Positions 53,071-63,740 of a stretch of DNA of 64,000 nucleotides are shown piece after piece; the stretch's first letter is position 1, and every line of letters begins with the position of its first letter. The notes under the pieces were generated by a model. That model was not told the origin of the DNA. It saw nothing but the letters and a program-made list of their open reading frames with translations, and ran no database searches. A program made the position numbers and the translations under genes. This DNA is from Chloranthus sessilifolius. Its lineage: Eukaryota > Streptophyta > Magnoliopsida > Chloranthales > Chloranthaceae. Location: positions 92,067,251 through 92,131,250 of the forward strand of contig CM037587.1 in assembly GCA_021018995.1 (NCBI GenBank), given 5' to 3'.

Positions 53071-55660
53071 TCCTCTAAGACCTAGATCTAATGATCCAGG
53101 TTCGAAATATATACGATATGAATGTCTTACGAAAAAAAGACAAGATAGTGTGTACCTTGTGTTACTATGTAGCATAGGTGGTATTGGTCGACACAAGCAA
53201 CACCTTACCTACACACTGGATCAAATGTTGAGCAGTGTAAACATTTTACTCCCGAAATCCGAAAGGAAACAATGGAGTACATAGATAAACACTCTAGAAG
53301 ACAACATGATAATGTCGTAATTTTAAAAGGTTATATGGAAGGGGGAGTAGTGAATATGATGATGATAGATTCACTCCCTCAACGGGCCATAGTAGAAGAC
53401 TACCACAACCACCATCCAAAAAAGCCAGTGGTCATGGTACACTAGATGGATGGTTTAGATCACATCCCGGGGATGTGGTTAACCAAAGGGAGGGAAAAGA
53501 ATCCGCTCAAACAACCTTGGAAAACCGTTTTTAAAATAAACATAGACCAACCGCTACAATATGTAGTTAAGTAGTTGTGCCAAGCAAGCATTACTTTCAA
53601 TGTCTTAAAAAGCTTCAAAGTAATAATTGAAGCTCTTGACAATTTGGACCGGGACTTCAACCCCCATCATATCATGAAGTTCACTAAATATGCCTTAAAA
53701 CGAAGTAAATGGGACCAAAGGTTTCCTAGCCGAGTATAAAGAGGAATGAAAAACCGATAGAGCCAGGCAGACGTTAGTCAACTTCTTGGTTAATTGTCCC
53801 ACAACACTATGTTCATAAAGTCGGGAGATGCATCGGCACATTCTCACACAGCAGAATATTTATACTAATTTTTAGATAGTGTAATAGAGGATATAGGACC
53901 CAAGCATGTTGTCCAAGTTGTCATGAACAATGCGGCATCATACGTAGCCATTGGTCGCCTCTTATTGATAAGTGACTCTGTTTATATTGGATGTCATGCG
54001 TGGCCCATTGCTTAGATTTAATATTAGAGAACACAGGTAAGTTACAAATTAAGGTAATTGTTATGGCTAGGAAGATAGTTGTTTATATGTGTAAACATAT
54101 ACTTTTACTCTAAAGAATGTGCAAATTAATAATAAATGGTAATTTATTGTGCCTCGTCGTAACCCGCTTTGCAACGGCTTTTTTGATGCTACAGCTTGTT
54201 TGCAAAAAAAATGAACTTAAAAGCTTTGTAATGCCAACCTAATGGAACAATGGGCCTTTGGGCAAAGAAGACCGTATGTAAGTGCAACCAATACTTATAC
54301 TATTGGTTGGGAATCTCATAGGGTTTGTACCACACTGCTCCAAAATTGATTTTGAAGCCACCAATGGGATATATGTGTGTGTCTGTCGGGGGGGGGGGGG
54401 TGTGGGTGTGTGTGTGTGGGGGGGTGTATATATTTATTTATATATATAGTTTTACAGCCAAGGCCAAAGAAAAACAAGATCCAATAATATGCACTCACAA
54501 AGATTGTATCAGCCCATCTTAGACATAATAAATAAAAGATGGGGCAGCCAAATGTTATCTCCAATCTATTCGACTGCCTTCATCGTCAATCGCGATGAGG
54601 TGAATGCCACACAAATAATTGAATTTCTTGATTGTGGTGCCTGATACAAGTAAGCAGGATAGGATACGTTATCAGTTGAATCACTGGAAGAAGACGGAGT
54701 AGATTTTCGAAGAAGAAATAGTCATTCGACATATAAAAACGAAAATTTTAAGTAAGTTTATTCTTTAAATGTCTTGTATTAGTTTATTCTTTAAATGTCT
54801 TGTATTGTTCAAATCAATTGATTATTTTCTAATACTAAATTCTAACAATTAAATATAAATAAGCAGCTAACTAGTGGGAAGCTTAAGAAGTAGAAGTGAT
54901 CACACACGATTCGCTTTTGAAGAAATTGGTCATTAGAATTCTTGGCCTCAAGTGTTCCACGTCAAAATATGAACGGAAGTGGAGCTCATTTGAGATGGTA
55001 AATGAAGTCTTAGTGTCTTATACTTGTAAAAAATGTAAAAATGAATTTTTTGAGCAAATATAGCATTTAACATATTTTTACATAATTTTAAATAGATTTG
55101 CACCAAGAAGAGGAACTGAATTGAGCAAAAGAAGCTCAATGACTTGATGTTCGTGCAGTAGAACCAAAAATTGCGACATAATTTCCAAGAAAGGCAGAAC
55201 AACCGAGATTCTATGATCCTATCTGTATTGGTGATGTGGCTCCTGACCATCCTTGGATGATTGATGCACCAGATGAGTCAGCCTTCACTGGGGAAGATTT
55301 GACATGGGCGCAAGTTGAAGAAGCCTCTTTTGGACCGGCACCAACTGAAAGTACAACTTAAAGGGGGAGATGATTGGTCGAAGGTAACAATCAAGGCCAC
55401 CATATAGAAGAAGAGGATGAAATACAAGAAGAAGCACAACCACAAGATATAAACTCGGTATTAGTGAGTTTAGATGAAGAAAAAACTGAGGAAGATGAAG
55501 AGTACATTGAAGAGGGTGATGATTCTGATGATGACGGTAATGCTAGTGACGATGGCGACGATGACGGAGGAGATGCATTACATTTACCACAATGGGTTAA
55601 AGGCAATGTGTAGAGTACATGGCCTGGCACTCTATATCCATACCAATAAGTTGTAGTGTT
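53071..55660 (+). pseudogene. hAT transposase, decayed
   Basis: In order on the plus strand are a BED zinc-finger relic (SNDPGSKYIRYECLTKKRQD, then GIGRHKQHLT; the usual Cys pair is lost), a DUF659-like core (KSGDASAHSHTAEYLF, then IEDIGPKHVVQVVMNNAASY and HCLDLILENTGK), a C-terminal dimerisation relic (KCSTSKYERKWSSF near 54940) and a tail (FYDPICIGDVAPDHPWM, DLTWAQVEEAS). An acidic stretch (55374-55613) closes it. Many stops and shifts interrupt it. The transposase would cut and paste the element, but this copy cannot be active. Confidence 0.82.
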
Positions 55661-55833
55661 GTCCTTGTAATTGTAATTTCAAACTTTTAAATGTAATTTT
55701 AAATTGTTAAATTGTTTATACTTGTATAATTATATTTTAAATTAAATAAATAAAATATCTATTTTCCCATCTTTTGCCAATTGTCACTCATTTAAGTCTT
55801 TAATTAAATATACTTAAATATGTAGCTTTGTAG

Positions 55834-55835
<2 letters not shown>

Positions 55836-55872
<37 letters not shown>
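55836..55872. repeat. (TA)n microsatellite within the hAT element
   Basis: About 18 TA units lie in the 3' non-coding part of the hAT remnant. Confidence 0.93.
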
Positions 55873-55873
<1 letters not shown>

Positions 55874-56214
55874 CTACTAACCAGGCATAACAGTCAATAA
55901 CTCAAACTTGAAAGGTAAGTAAATAATAGTAGAATAGTAGTATAGACTAAACTATAGAATATAGATGACTCATGACTTAAGAAATTAAGGAAATTTTTAT
56001 GAATTTTTTTTAATTTTTTGACAAAGAAAGAAAAAAAAAAAGAAAAAAATACTATGCCATGGCTTATGCAATTATGCGAATCACACAAGTCATGGGGTTA
56101 TGCAATCGCATAGCCTCTCTTATGCCATTTAACAACATTGGAGACGAGTATTCTCGTTTTCAAATGACAGTTCTAAGAGCATGTAAGAAGATGCAAGTTA
56201 GAGTGATCTAAGGA

Positions 56215-56352
56215 GTGAGACGTGCATTAGGCAATACTAGAGACCTACGAAGCGTCTACTCAAGAAGGATACATCTACCTTCCACAACCAATTCACCAAG
56301 ATGATGTTGATCGTTACAATAGCTTCATTCATTTAATCTTTCAGTTAATTAT
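56215..56352 (+). pseudogene. Transposon protein tail, part 1 (interrupted by Copia)
   Basis: A frame outside the hAT terminus reads EASTQEGYIYLPQPIHQDDV and DRYNSFIH, then meets the Copia repeat. A matching Tyr/Gly-rich tail continues at about 60272-60397. The low-complexity Tyr/Gln/Gly-rich style resembles C-termini of plant BED-type hAT proteins, but the family is not certain. Confidence 0.5.
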
Positions 56353-56575
56353 TTAGGGTTAGGATTAGGTAGGAGGAAGAGAGAGAGCGAGAGAGAGAGA
56401 GAGAGGAATTACGGTTGAGTGTTGTGGCATTCTTCCCAATGTATTCAGTATTTATATGATCTTACACAAGACACGAACTACAGTGTCACAGGTGTAAGTT
56501 AAACATACATACACTTAACACCCTGCAATATACTACTCACACACCCATATACAATAATAGATATCTCTACAGTCC
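56353..56575 (-). repeat. 3' LTR of the Copia element
   Basis: In minus reading it starts TGTAGAGATATCTATTATTG. It contains a (GA)n run at 56378-56403. Its partner is at 60099-60266. The far edge is approximate. Confidence 0.75.
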
Positions 56576-56639
56576 CCCTCAAGCTAGGGCATATGTATCC
56601 ATTATGCCCAACTTGCTTGTGATATCATAAAGTCGATTT

Positions 56640-57796
56640 TTGTTCACTGCCTTAGTGAGAATATTGGCTAATTGATCTTTCTAATCTGACTTGAAGGATG
56701 CAAACTTATTTAGCTCCACCTTTTCACAAATAAAATGCCAATCCACCTCGATATGCTTGGTCCTCTCATGATAAACTGGGTTCTGAGCAATATGATGAGC
56801 AACTTCATTGTCTCCATACAAGATCATAGGATGTTTCACCTCAACTCCTAAATTGGCGAGGATATGCCTCATCCACATTCCTTCCCTAGTGCATTGGGAC
56901 ATGGCTGTATAATCTCCTTCGGCACTTGAGTTGGAGACCACAAGTTGCTTTTTAGAATTCCAAGTGACCAAATTTCCGCCCAAAGATGTGCAATAGCCTA
57001 TAGTAAATCTCTTATCATCAAGAGAGCTTGCCTAATCAGCATCAATAAAAAAAAATTATATCAAGATGACCACAATCTCTATAGAGAAGCCCTCTTCCCG
57101 GACTACTCTTCGAGTACCTCAAAATACGGTACACGGCATCAAGATGTATACTCCATGGAGAATCCATGTATTCGCTAACAACACTCGCTACAAATGATAT
57201 ATATGGTCCTGTCATAGTGAGGTAAATAAGTTTACCAACAATCTGTTGATACATGTGAGCATTCTTGAGTAGCTCTCCTTCACTTCCTCTGAGCCTATGA
57301 TTCTGCTCAACGGGTGTAGTTGCTGGCTTACATCCCACCATCCTTGTATCTCTGAACACATCCAAGGTATATTTCCTTTGGGACAATGCAATACCCTTCT
57401 TGGATCTAGCCACCTCGATTCCAAAAAGTACTTCAACGGACCCAAGTCTTTGATCACAAAGACTCCACATAAATACCCTTTCAACTGGAGTATCTCATCA
57501 TTGTCATCACCTGTGACAATGATATCATCAATATACACCAATACAGTTGTAAGACACACACCTCTTTACAAACAAGGTGTTGTCATAATGTCTCCAATAC
57601 ACCTCATGACTGCTTCACTGAACTTTTGAAACCAAGCTCTAGGAGACTGTCTTAACCCGTAAATTAATTTCTTTAACCTGCAGACTCTCTCATATTCAAC
57701 CTGCTTTACAAAGGTTGGAGGTAAAGACAAGTAAACTTCCTCCTTTAGGTCTCCATGAAGGAGACATTCTTCACATCCAACTGATACGGTGGTCAA
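56640..57796 (-). pseudogene. Copia reverse transcriptase and RNase H
   Basis: Reading leftward come FLHGDL-like CLLHGDLKEEVYLSLPP, VCRLKKLIYGLRQSPRAWFQ (57566-57796), the catalytic VLVYIDDIIVTGDD near 57510-57550, KDLGPLKYFLE, SQRKYTLDVFRDT, and RNase H with SNSSAEGDYTAMSQCTREGM, DNEVAHHIAQNPVYHERTKH and IEVDWHFI (56681-56983). Stops and shifts occur near 57212, 57560 and 57000. YIDD is intact. Confidence 0.9.
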
Positions 57797-58290
57797 TTCT
57801 TACAAGCTGCCAGAGATAATATGAATTGAATAGTATTGGACTTTGCTACTAAAGCAAATGTCTATTGATAATCAACACCCTGTGTCTACGTAAAGCCTCT
57901 TGCCACAAGTCAAGCCTTATATCTCTCAACAGTACCATCCGGTCTATTCTTCACCATATACGCTAACTTGCATCTAACCACCTTCTTCCCTGGACGAAGA
58001 TCCACCGCTTCCCATGTATGACTGGATTCAAGGGACACTAGAGATAGTAGGAAATAAATGGAACATACCCGTCATATGGTCTGTAGCCGTAGAATCAATG
58101 TTCCATGGGGATGAGGAAGAAGATGATACATGCACAGAGCCATAGGTACATGACTCAGCTAAATGCAAGGAGCTAGAGGATAGTCCGGATGAAGAAGCTT
58201 GGGAGATGGCAGCATGTTGTCAGTTTCTGAAGATCCTGGTACTCCTTCTGAGTGATGGTGACCTGCCCAGACGACAATGCAGAGCCTAGA
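57797..58290 (-). pseudogene. Copia pol, degraded integrase/RT junction
   Basis: Short minus-strand pieces of the RT N-terminus are visible near 57840-57980 (for example VKNRPDGTVERYKA-like codons), with many breaks. The integrase core is not recognisable, so much of it seems deleted. The stretch links RT to gag. Confidence 0.55.
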
Positions 58291-58294
58291 GGAG

Positions 58295-59240
58295 CTAGAG
58301 TAGGAGTAGCAATGATCGGCAGACCTGTCCCCTCATCACTAGATGTCTGATATGCACGACCTCCTGGAGGAAATTTTGGTTTTCCATGAAGATCCTAACA
58401 CGTATCTGTAAGATGTCCTCTCTTACCACAGTGAGTACACTTGAATTTGTCTCATTCCTCTCTGGAGGAATTGTCACAACCACCACGGCCTTCACCCGAT
58501 CTGCCCCTTCCTCTACGATACTTTGAAAAGAACAGAGCATTGATCGCTCTGGAGTACCACTCAGGGGCCCCACATGCATATACTGCCTGAGGCTCTCCTC
58601 ATGTAATAGTTGGGCAAAGACTGTGCCTAAGGGAGGACACTCCCCTCTCCCTAGAATGTTGGACCTGATGGCTTCATATTTTGGGTTTGCACCCCTTAAC
58701 AAATCAAACTCCTTTTTCCTTTCATTCATCTTTTAAGTCTTGTCATTGCAAGCACTGCAATTATCAATCTCCTGATACTGGGCTAACTCATCCAACAAAG
58801 ACCAGAGTTGTGTATAATATCACTCAAAGATCTCTCCTTGGCGAAGCTCGTTGATCTTATCACTGAGCTGAAACATCTTCGCCAGGTTCTGCTGTTGTGG
58901 GTAGGCTTCACAGTCAGTCTCCCACAATGCATAAGCAGTGGGATAACTCATAAATGATTCACTGATGTCAGGCTGCATCGAGTGGAGGAGAGTCATCACA
59001 TACGAATTTTCGGACTCCCAATCACCATACGTGGGATCTGTACCATCAGGGGGAACAATGATACATAACCCAGCTTCCGCTTTTCCCCCAAAACCATATA
59101 TGCAGACCTAGACCATGCCAAATAATTCTTACCATTGAACTTAATCGTAATTTGGAGCCCAGGTGACCCTTTTCTCTATCGAGGAACCCATGTGACCCTT
59201 TGGCACCACTGCCGATACCAACTTTAGAATCTTCCATTAC
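58295..59240 (-). pseudogene. Copia gag (UBN2-type)
   Basis: The ATG near 59237 (MEDSKVGIGSGAKGSHGFLD) begins a frame that soon breaks. The later part (58295-58729) reads EFDLLRGANPKYEAIRSNIL and LGTVFAQLLHEESLRQYM, the pattern of Copia Gag. A CCHC region near 58400-58460 (CTHCGKRGH-like in a broken frame) follows. The frames between 58730 and 59050 are shifted. Confidence 0.75.
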
Positions 59241-60098
59241 AGGAGGTTCTTCAACAATTTCTGGCTACACAGCCTCACAATCACTATTTTAATGTAGGAA
59301 ATAGATATACACCTCTCTTCAATGGCTACACAACCCAACAACTACCCAAAAATGATCACAGTCAATGCCCAACACAAGCAAGAGATACATTCTCAAACCA
59401 GCGTCTCACTAGACAGCTCCATCTCCATCAAGCAGCTCATATAAACCATTTTAATACACATACGCAGCCAAAATAGTCGACAAAACTATCGAAATAATAG
59501 TTCAAAGCTCAAAACACAGGTTAAACAGATTACCCTAACATTTTTTGGCAAGATCCGACAAGTTCTGGGGAGATTATACACTGTCTGGGAGAATACCAGC
59601 ACCTCTGCGCAGATTTCCGGTGACACAAAGCAGCTCTCAGCACTTCAGATCATCAGCAGATCAATTTCCGACACCTTTCATAGGTCTGGGATGATTCTGG
59701 CAAGTTGATGCAGGATTCTGACGAGACAACTAGATTTCTGGGAACTTAAATCCTCACAGATCTTTGTAAAATGACAGATCGAGGTATCAAAGCAGTAAAT
59801 CCAATCGACTTTGATACCTTACATACTATTCAGAAGGGCTGTTGAGACTTACAGTTGAAACCCTAAATCTCTGCAACTCTCGCAGAGGTATTGGTTCAAG
59901 GTTGAAGACGACCCGGAAACTCAAGTTTCTCGTCATCAAACGATAATGCTGCAAGAGCAAAACTTGATAAGGTAATCAGATTAAAACCCTTGAATCTGAG
60001 AGGATTCTGGCAACTTTCCGGCATCGGCTGATGTCAGAAATGGCATAGCGTCGCATCACGTCGGTTTTATCGTGGATCGATCGCTCCACTACGAAGTT
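59241..60098 (-). other. 5' untranslated leader of the Copia element
   Basis: This is about 850 bp between gag and the 5' repeat. Its minus-strand sequence has no frame. No primer site of the TGGTATCA type was found next to the LTR, so either the primer differs or the LTR edge is misplaced. Confidence 0.55.
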
Positions 60099-60266
60099 AA
60101 TTATTAGGGTTAGGTAGAGGGAGGAAGAGAGAGAGGAATTATGGAGTATTTATATGATCTTACATAAGACACGGGCTACGGTGTCACAGGTGTCAATTAA
60201 ACATACTTACACTTAACACCCCACAATATACTACTCACACACCTATATACAAGAATAGATATTTCT
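60099..60266 (-). repeat. 5' LTR of the Copia element
   Basis: It pairs with 56353-56575. It lacks the long (GA)n and a segment around TTGTGGCATTCTTCCCAATG that are present in the left copy. Confidence 0.75.
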
Positions 60267-60271
60267 ACACG

Positions 60272-60399
60272 TTCTACCTTCAAGCTCAGGTCGAAGGAGG
60301 TAATCACTATTATTCATATGGTTATAAACTTAATTATGGACAGCACAATTACTCTTTGATGACAATGAACTTCCTTAAAACTTTGTGGTTTTAAATTCG
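60272..60399 (+). pseudogene. Transposon protein tail, part 2
   Basis: The plus-strand frame reads YLQAQVEGGNHYYSYGYKLN and YGQHNYSLMTMNF and ends in a TAA stop. It has the composition of 56215-56352, and only the Copia element lies between. About 300 bases further, at 60695-60780, a GATACGTATC-like and TTTAAATCC end may be the terminus of the interrupted transposon. Confidence 0.5.
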
Positions 60400-61039
60400 G
60401 TATGTTACTTCAATTTATATGGCTTTGAATAGTGTTTCTATTAGTACCTTAAACTGTCAATTAATAAATGTTTATGATACTTATTCCATATTCGAATTTC
60501 TCATGTTAAATGTTAGTTAAATATAATAATTTACATTTTATAGCATAGATTAGTTATAGATGATAATATAGTACATATTCAAATTAGACTCTTAATGTAT
60601 ATTATATTAATCCTAAATTACTATAATTGTTTTGATTTTTTTCTTTTTTAAAAAATTTTAGTTGTTTTGACCATTTATTATTTTATAATTCGGTGACACG
60701 TATCGACTTACACAGGATGTGTAGGTCCCAGTATGGGCCGATACTATTACTAAGATTGATACCGAGATTTTAAATCCTGCTCTTATCTATCGAGAACAAG
60801 TAAAGGGCTGACCAACTTGCCAATGTAACAGCTTCAGCAAGCCAGGTCACTATGCAATCTCATACGAAAGTAATGTCAGTATGGGAGGGAGAGCGATGGA
60901 TGAGGGCTAATGTCATTGTAATCTGCCTGACCAGGCCCCTAATCCGAGCCTCATGCCTTTTTCTCTTTTCTTTCTTTCTCTACTTATATTTTTTGGCAGT
61001 TAGTAGATACCAAAAGTGTTAAAAAAAAAACCGTCAATT
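60400..61039. other. AT-rich stretch with a possible transposon end
   Basis: CACGTATCGACTTACACAGG, GGGCCGATACTATTAC and TTGATACCGAGATTTTAAAT lie at 60695-60776, related to the repeats at 38705 and 45880. A 10-base A-run at 61021-61030, just before the LINE, may be the tail of an earlier retroposon. No gene was seen. Confidence 0.5.
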
Positions 61040-61164
61040 AGAAGAGACGAAGCGTCATACCCCGGGAACTTGCGCGACTACAGTAGGGGATGTCAAATGG
61101 AAAGGGAGCTGGGGGTGCATAATCATCCTCTGGCATCGGCAGGCGAGCTTAGTGTTGTTTAATC

Positions 61165-61905
61165 ATGAAGATGCTGTCTTGGAACGTGAGAGGTATCAGT
61201 GGCAGATTCAAGTGTGTCGGGGTCAAGCGGGTCATCGCATCCATCAATCCAGTGGTCATTACACTTCAAGAAACCAAATGGGGAACCTGCGACAAGATCA
61301 AAGTCGCGTCGGTGCTCGGGGGGAACCGATAGGAATGGATTGGAGTTGATTCCGCAGGGGCCTCGGGCGGAATTCTTGTGGCCTAGGATTCGACACTACT
61401 CAAGAAAGTGGACGCCGAGGTGGGACTATACTCGGTTTCAGTTGTGCTTTGGAACAGAGACACAGGCAAAGTGTGGACATTTTCCGGAATTTATGGTCCA
61501 ACGGATGATCGATAGCATGGCGTTTTCTGGTTCGAACTGGCAGCCATTTCGGCTAGATGGGAAGACCTTCAGCGCTTGGGGTTGGGGGGGGTAGACTTTA
61601 ATGCCATAAGATGGGCGCATGAAAAAAACGGTGGGCTGCCAGACATGGCGGTGATTAGAGATTTCAATGCTTTCATTTCAGATTGGGAGTTGCTGGACAT
61701 CCCTCTTACGGGAGCTAGTTTCACCTGGTCCAATCTTCAGGAAGTCCCCTCCTTAAGCCAGCTCGATTGTTTCCTATGCACTTCTGAATGGATGGACCTA
61801 TTTCCGGCAGCCAGGCTTGAAGCTCTTGCCAGGGCTGTGTTGGACCACCAACCTATTCTGCTGATGTGCGACTCTAGGGGGAGAGGACCGTCTCCGTTTT
61901 GATTC
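61165..61905 (+). pseudogene. LINE endonuclease domain
   Basis: ATG at 61165 gives MKMLSWNVRGISGRFKCVGV, then VVITLQETKWG (catalytic Glu). After stops at about 61330 and 61384 and frame changes, it continues with VWTFSGIYGPTDDR, VDFNAIRWAHEKNGG (from 61576), TGASFTWSN and LDHQPILL (relic of the SDHxP motif). This is an apurinic-endonuclease-type domain that nicks target DNA to start reverse transcription. GDFN has become GGVDFN. Confidence 0.88.
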
Positions 61906-62448
61906 AAGAATATGTGGCTGCTGGATGAACAGTTGAAAGAGTTGGTTCTTTCGTGGTGGAGTGAGTCAGTCCCTGCAGGGACAGCCTTATTCCGGTTTAC
62001 TTCCAAGCTCCACCGTCTAAAGGGGAGCATCAAGGCTTGGAACAGAGAGGTGTACGGACTAGTTCACATCGCAAAAAGAGGCTTTACTCCTTCGGCTGAA
62101 AGAGATTGACAATCTCGAGGAGATGAGGAAAGACTTGAGCGGACGCAAAAGAAGTAGTTCAACGACAAATGTAGGGCCGAAGAGGTGTACTGGAGACAAA
62201 AATCCAAGGTTCGGTGGCTGAGAGAGGGGGATCACAACACAAAATTCTCTCATGCGGTGGCCAATGCGGGGAACAAAACCAATTACATGAGCAACATTGT
62301 GGTTGATGGGGTCCCATATTCCGAGCTGGAGCAAATCCGACACAAAGTCGTCAATTACTATTCTAACCTATAAACTGGCGAGGGATTTCTTCGGCCGGAG
62401 CTGGACGGGCTAACGTTCAATTCCATCTCGGAGGACGAGCGCACCGAT
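61906..62448 (+). pseudogene. LINE linker between endonuclease and RT
   Basis: Frames at 61912-62109 (FTSKLHRLKGSIKAWNREVY) and 62160-62373 (VYWRQKSKVRWLREGDHNTK, FSHAVANAGNKTN) are the standard L1 connector with the WLREGDxNTKFFH motif. There is a stop after 62370 and a shift near 62110. Confidence 0.88.
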
Positions 62449-63740
62449 ATGGAGAAACCTTTTAGTGAAGAAGAGGTGTGGCGGGCCATCAGGTTCGGTG
62501 GGAAAAACAAATCGTCGGGCCCTAATGGCTTCACAATGGAATTTTATCGTACATTTTGGCCGACCCTGAAAACGAAATTGATGGAGATATTTCGTGAGTT
62601 CCATGCCAACAGATTCATTGGCCGATGCCTTAATTCCACCTTCATAACACTCATCCTCAAAAGAAGTGGGGCTGAGGATATATCAGACTTCCGGCCAATT
62701 TGTCTTATCAATTGCCTGTATAAAATCATCTCCAAAGTTCTAGCCAATAAAATCAAACCGATAATGGGCAAGATCATTTCGAACAATCAGGGAGCGTTTG
62801 TTCAAGGAAGACAATTGGTCAACCTAGTCACAGTTTCCCAAGAGGTGATACACTCAGCCAATCTCTCTCGTCAACCTACTACCCTTTGGAAGGTGGATAT
62901 GGAGAAGGCCTATGATCGTGTCAGTTGAGACTGCCTAAACTACATGCCTGGCAGATTTGAGTTTGGGCCGACCTGGAGGAGATGGATGCGTGCCTATTAC
63001 TCATCAGCATGGTTTCCGGTACTGATCAATGGCACGCCTGCTGGGTATTTCAACAGCTCTAGAGGTCTCTGCCAGGGAGACCCGATTTCCCCCTTCCTAT
63101 TCAATATGGTGCCCTGGCTGGTCTCATCGCGTGCGCGAAACAGATGCAGCTCATATCGGGGGTTATGGTGGGATCACAAGGTCGAGCTATCTCGCACCTC
63201 CAATATGCCAATGACACCATCCTATTTGGACACTGATGTAGAGGAGTTCAGTAACTTGACAGACATTCTTGCCGTAAATGAGGCTGTATCCGGGCAACGC
63301 ATCAACTTTCACAAATCAGTGATTATGGGAATCGGTAATAGGGAGCAACATATGGATGAATTAGCGGCAACCGTCAACTGTCCAATTGAGAAACTCCCCA
63401 TCAAGTATCTGGGACTGCCACTAGGCCTCAAAAAACCATCAGCGCGGGCGTGAGAATCGGTAATTCAGCAGTTTGAGCAGAGGTTGTCTTCGTGGAAAGG
63501 TAAACTCCTAAGCAGTGGAGGTCACCTTCTCCGGGTTAAATCCGTTCTCTCTAGCTTGCCCATATTCTACATGTCGATGTTCATTTGCCCGACAGGGGTC
63601 ATCCATCGGCTAGAGCAAATACAAATAAACTTTCTTTGGGAAGGTTTGGGTCTAGACAAACGCTTCCATCTAATGAACTGGGAGGCCTACCAGCTCCATG
63701 TTTTGCGGAGGACTTGGCATTTGAAGTATGAGGGGATCTA
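62449..63740 (+). pseudogene. LINE reverse transcriptase
   Basis: It has MEKPFSEEEVWRAIRFGGKN, SSGPNGFTMEFYRTFW, ISDFRPICLINCLYKIISKV, NNQGAFVQGRQL and DMEKAYDRVS (62449-62928), a TGA stop, then VLINGTPAGYF, GDPISPFLFNMV and LQYANDTIL near 63200. The catalytic box is YAND in place of YADD. PIKYLGLPLGL, then WKGKLLSSGGHLLRVKSVLS and NFLWEGLG close the visible part. It has several stops and shifts. Confidence 0.9.

Larger units (their letters stand above)
52493..56140 (+). mobile_element. hAT transposon remnant
   Basis: The ends are CAGTGTTGTCACATGCGACC on the left and, as reverse complement of the right end, CAATGTTGTTAAATGGCATA. Both start CA(A/G)TGTTGT, the hAT terminal type, and carry GCATAAGC/GCGATTGCATA subterminal motifs. 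The 8-bp flanks GGGGCAAG and GAGACGAG match at 5 of 8 places, so the duplication is degraded or absent. Inside is a decayed transposase on the plus strand. Length is 3,648 bp. A (TA)n tract lies at 55836-55872. Confidence 0.85.
56353..60266 (-). mobile_element. Ty1/Copia retrotransposon
   Basis: This minus-strand element is bounded by direct repeats 56353-56575 (3' side) and about 60099-60266 (5' side) that share ATTTATATGATCTTACA(C/T)A, ACACTTAACACCC and AGATAT(C/T)TCTACA. A polypurine tract (minus strand AGCTTGAGGGGGACTG) follows the left repeat at 56572-56588. The interior has gag near 58295-59240 and integrase-RT-RNase H relics at 56640-58000 in Copia order. The 5' repeat is shorter than the 3' one. 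Outer edges and target duplication are not resolved, and no primer site was recognised. Confidence 0.85.

Noticed and set aside
55374-55613. Acidic Asp/Glu-rich frame as a separate gene
   Set aside because: It directly follows the hAT transposase tail and lies within the element; it is best read as part of the decayed transposase.
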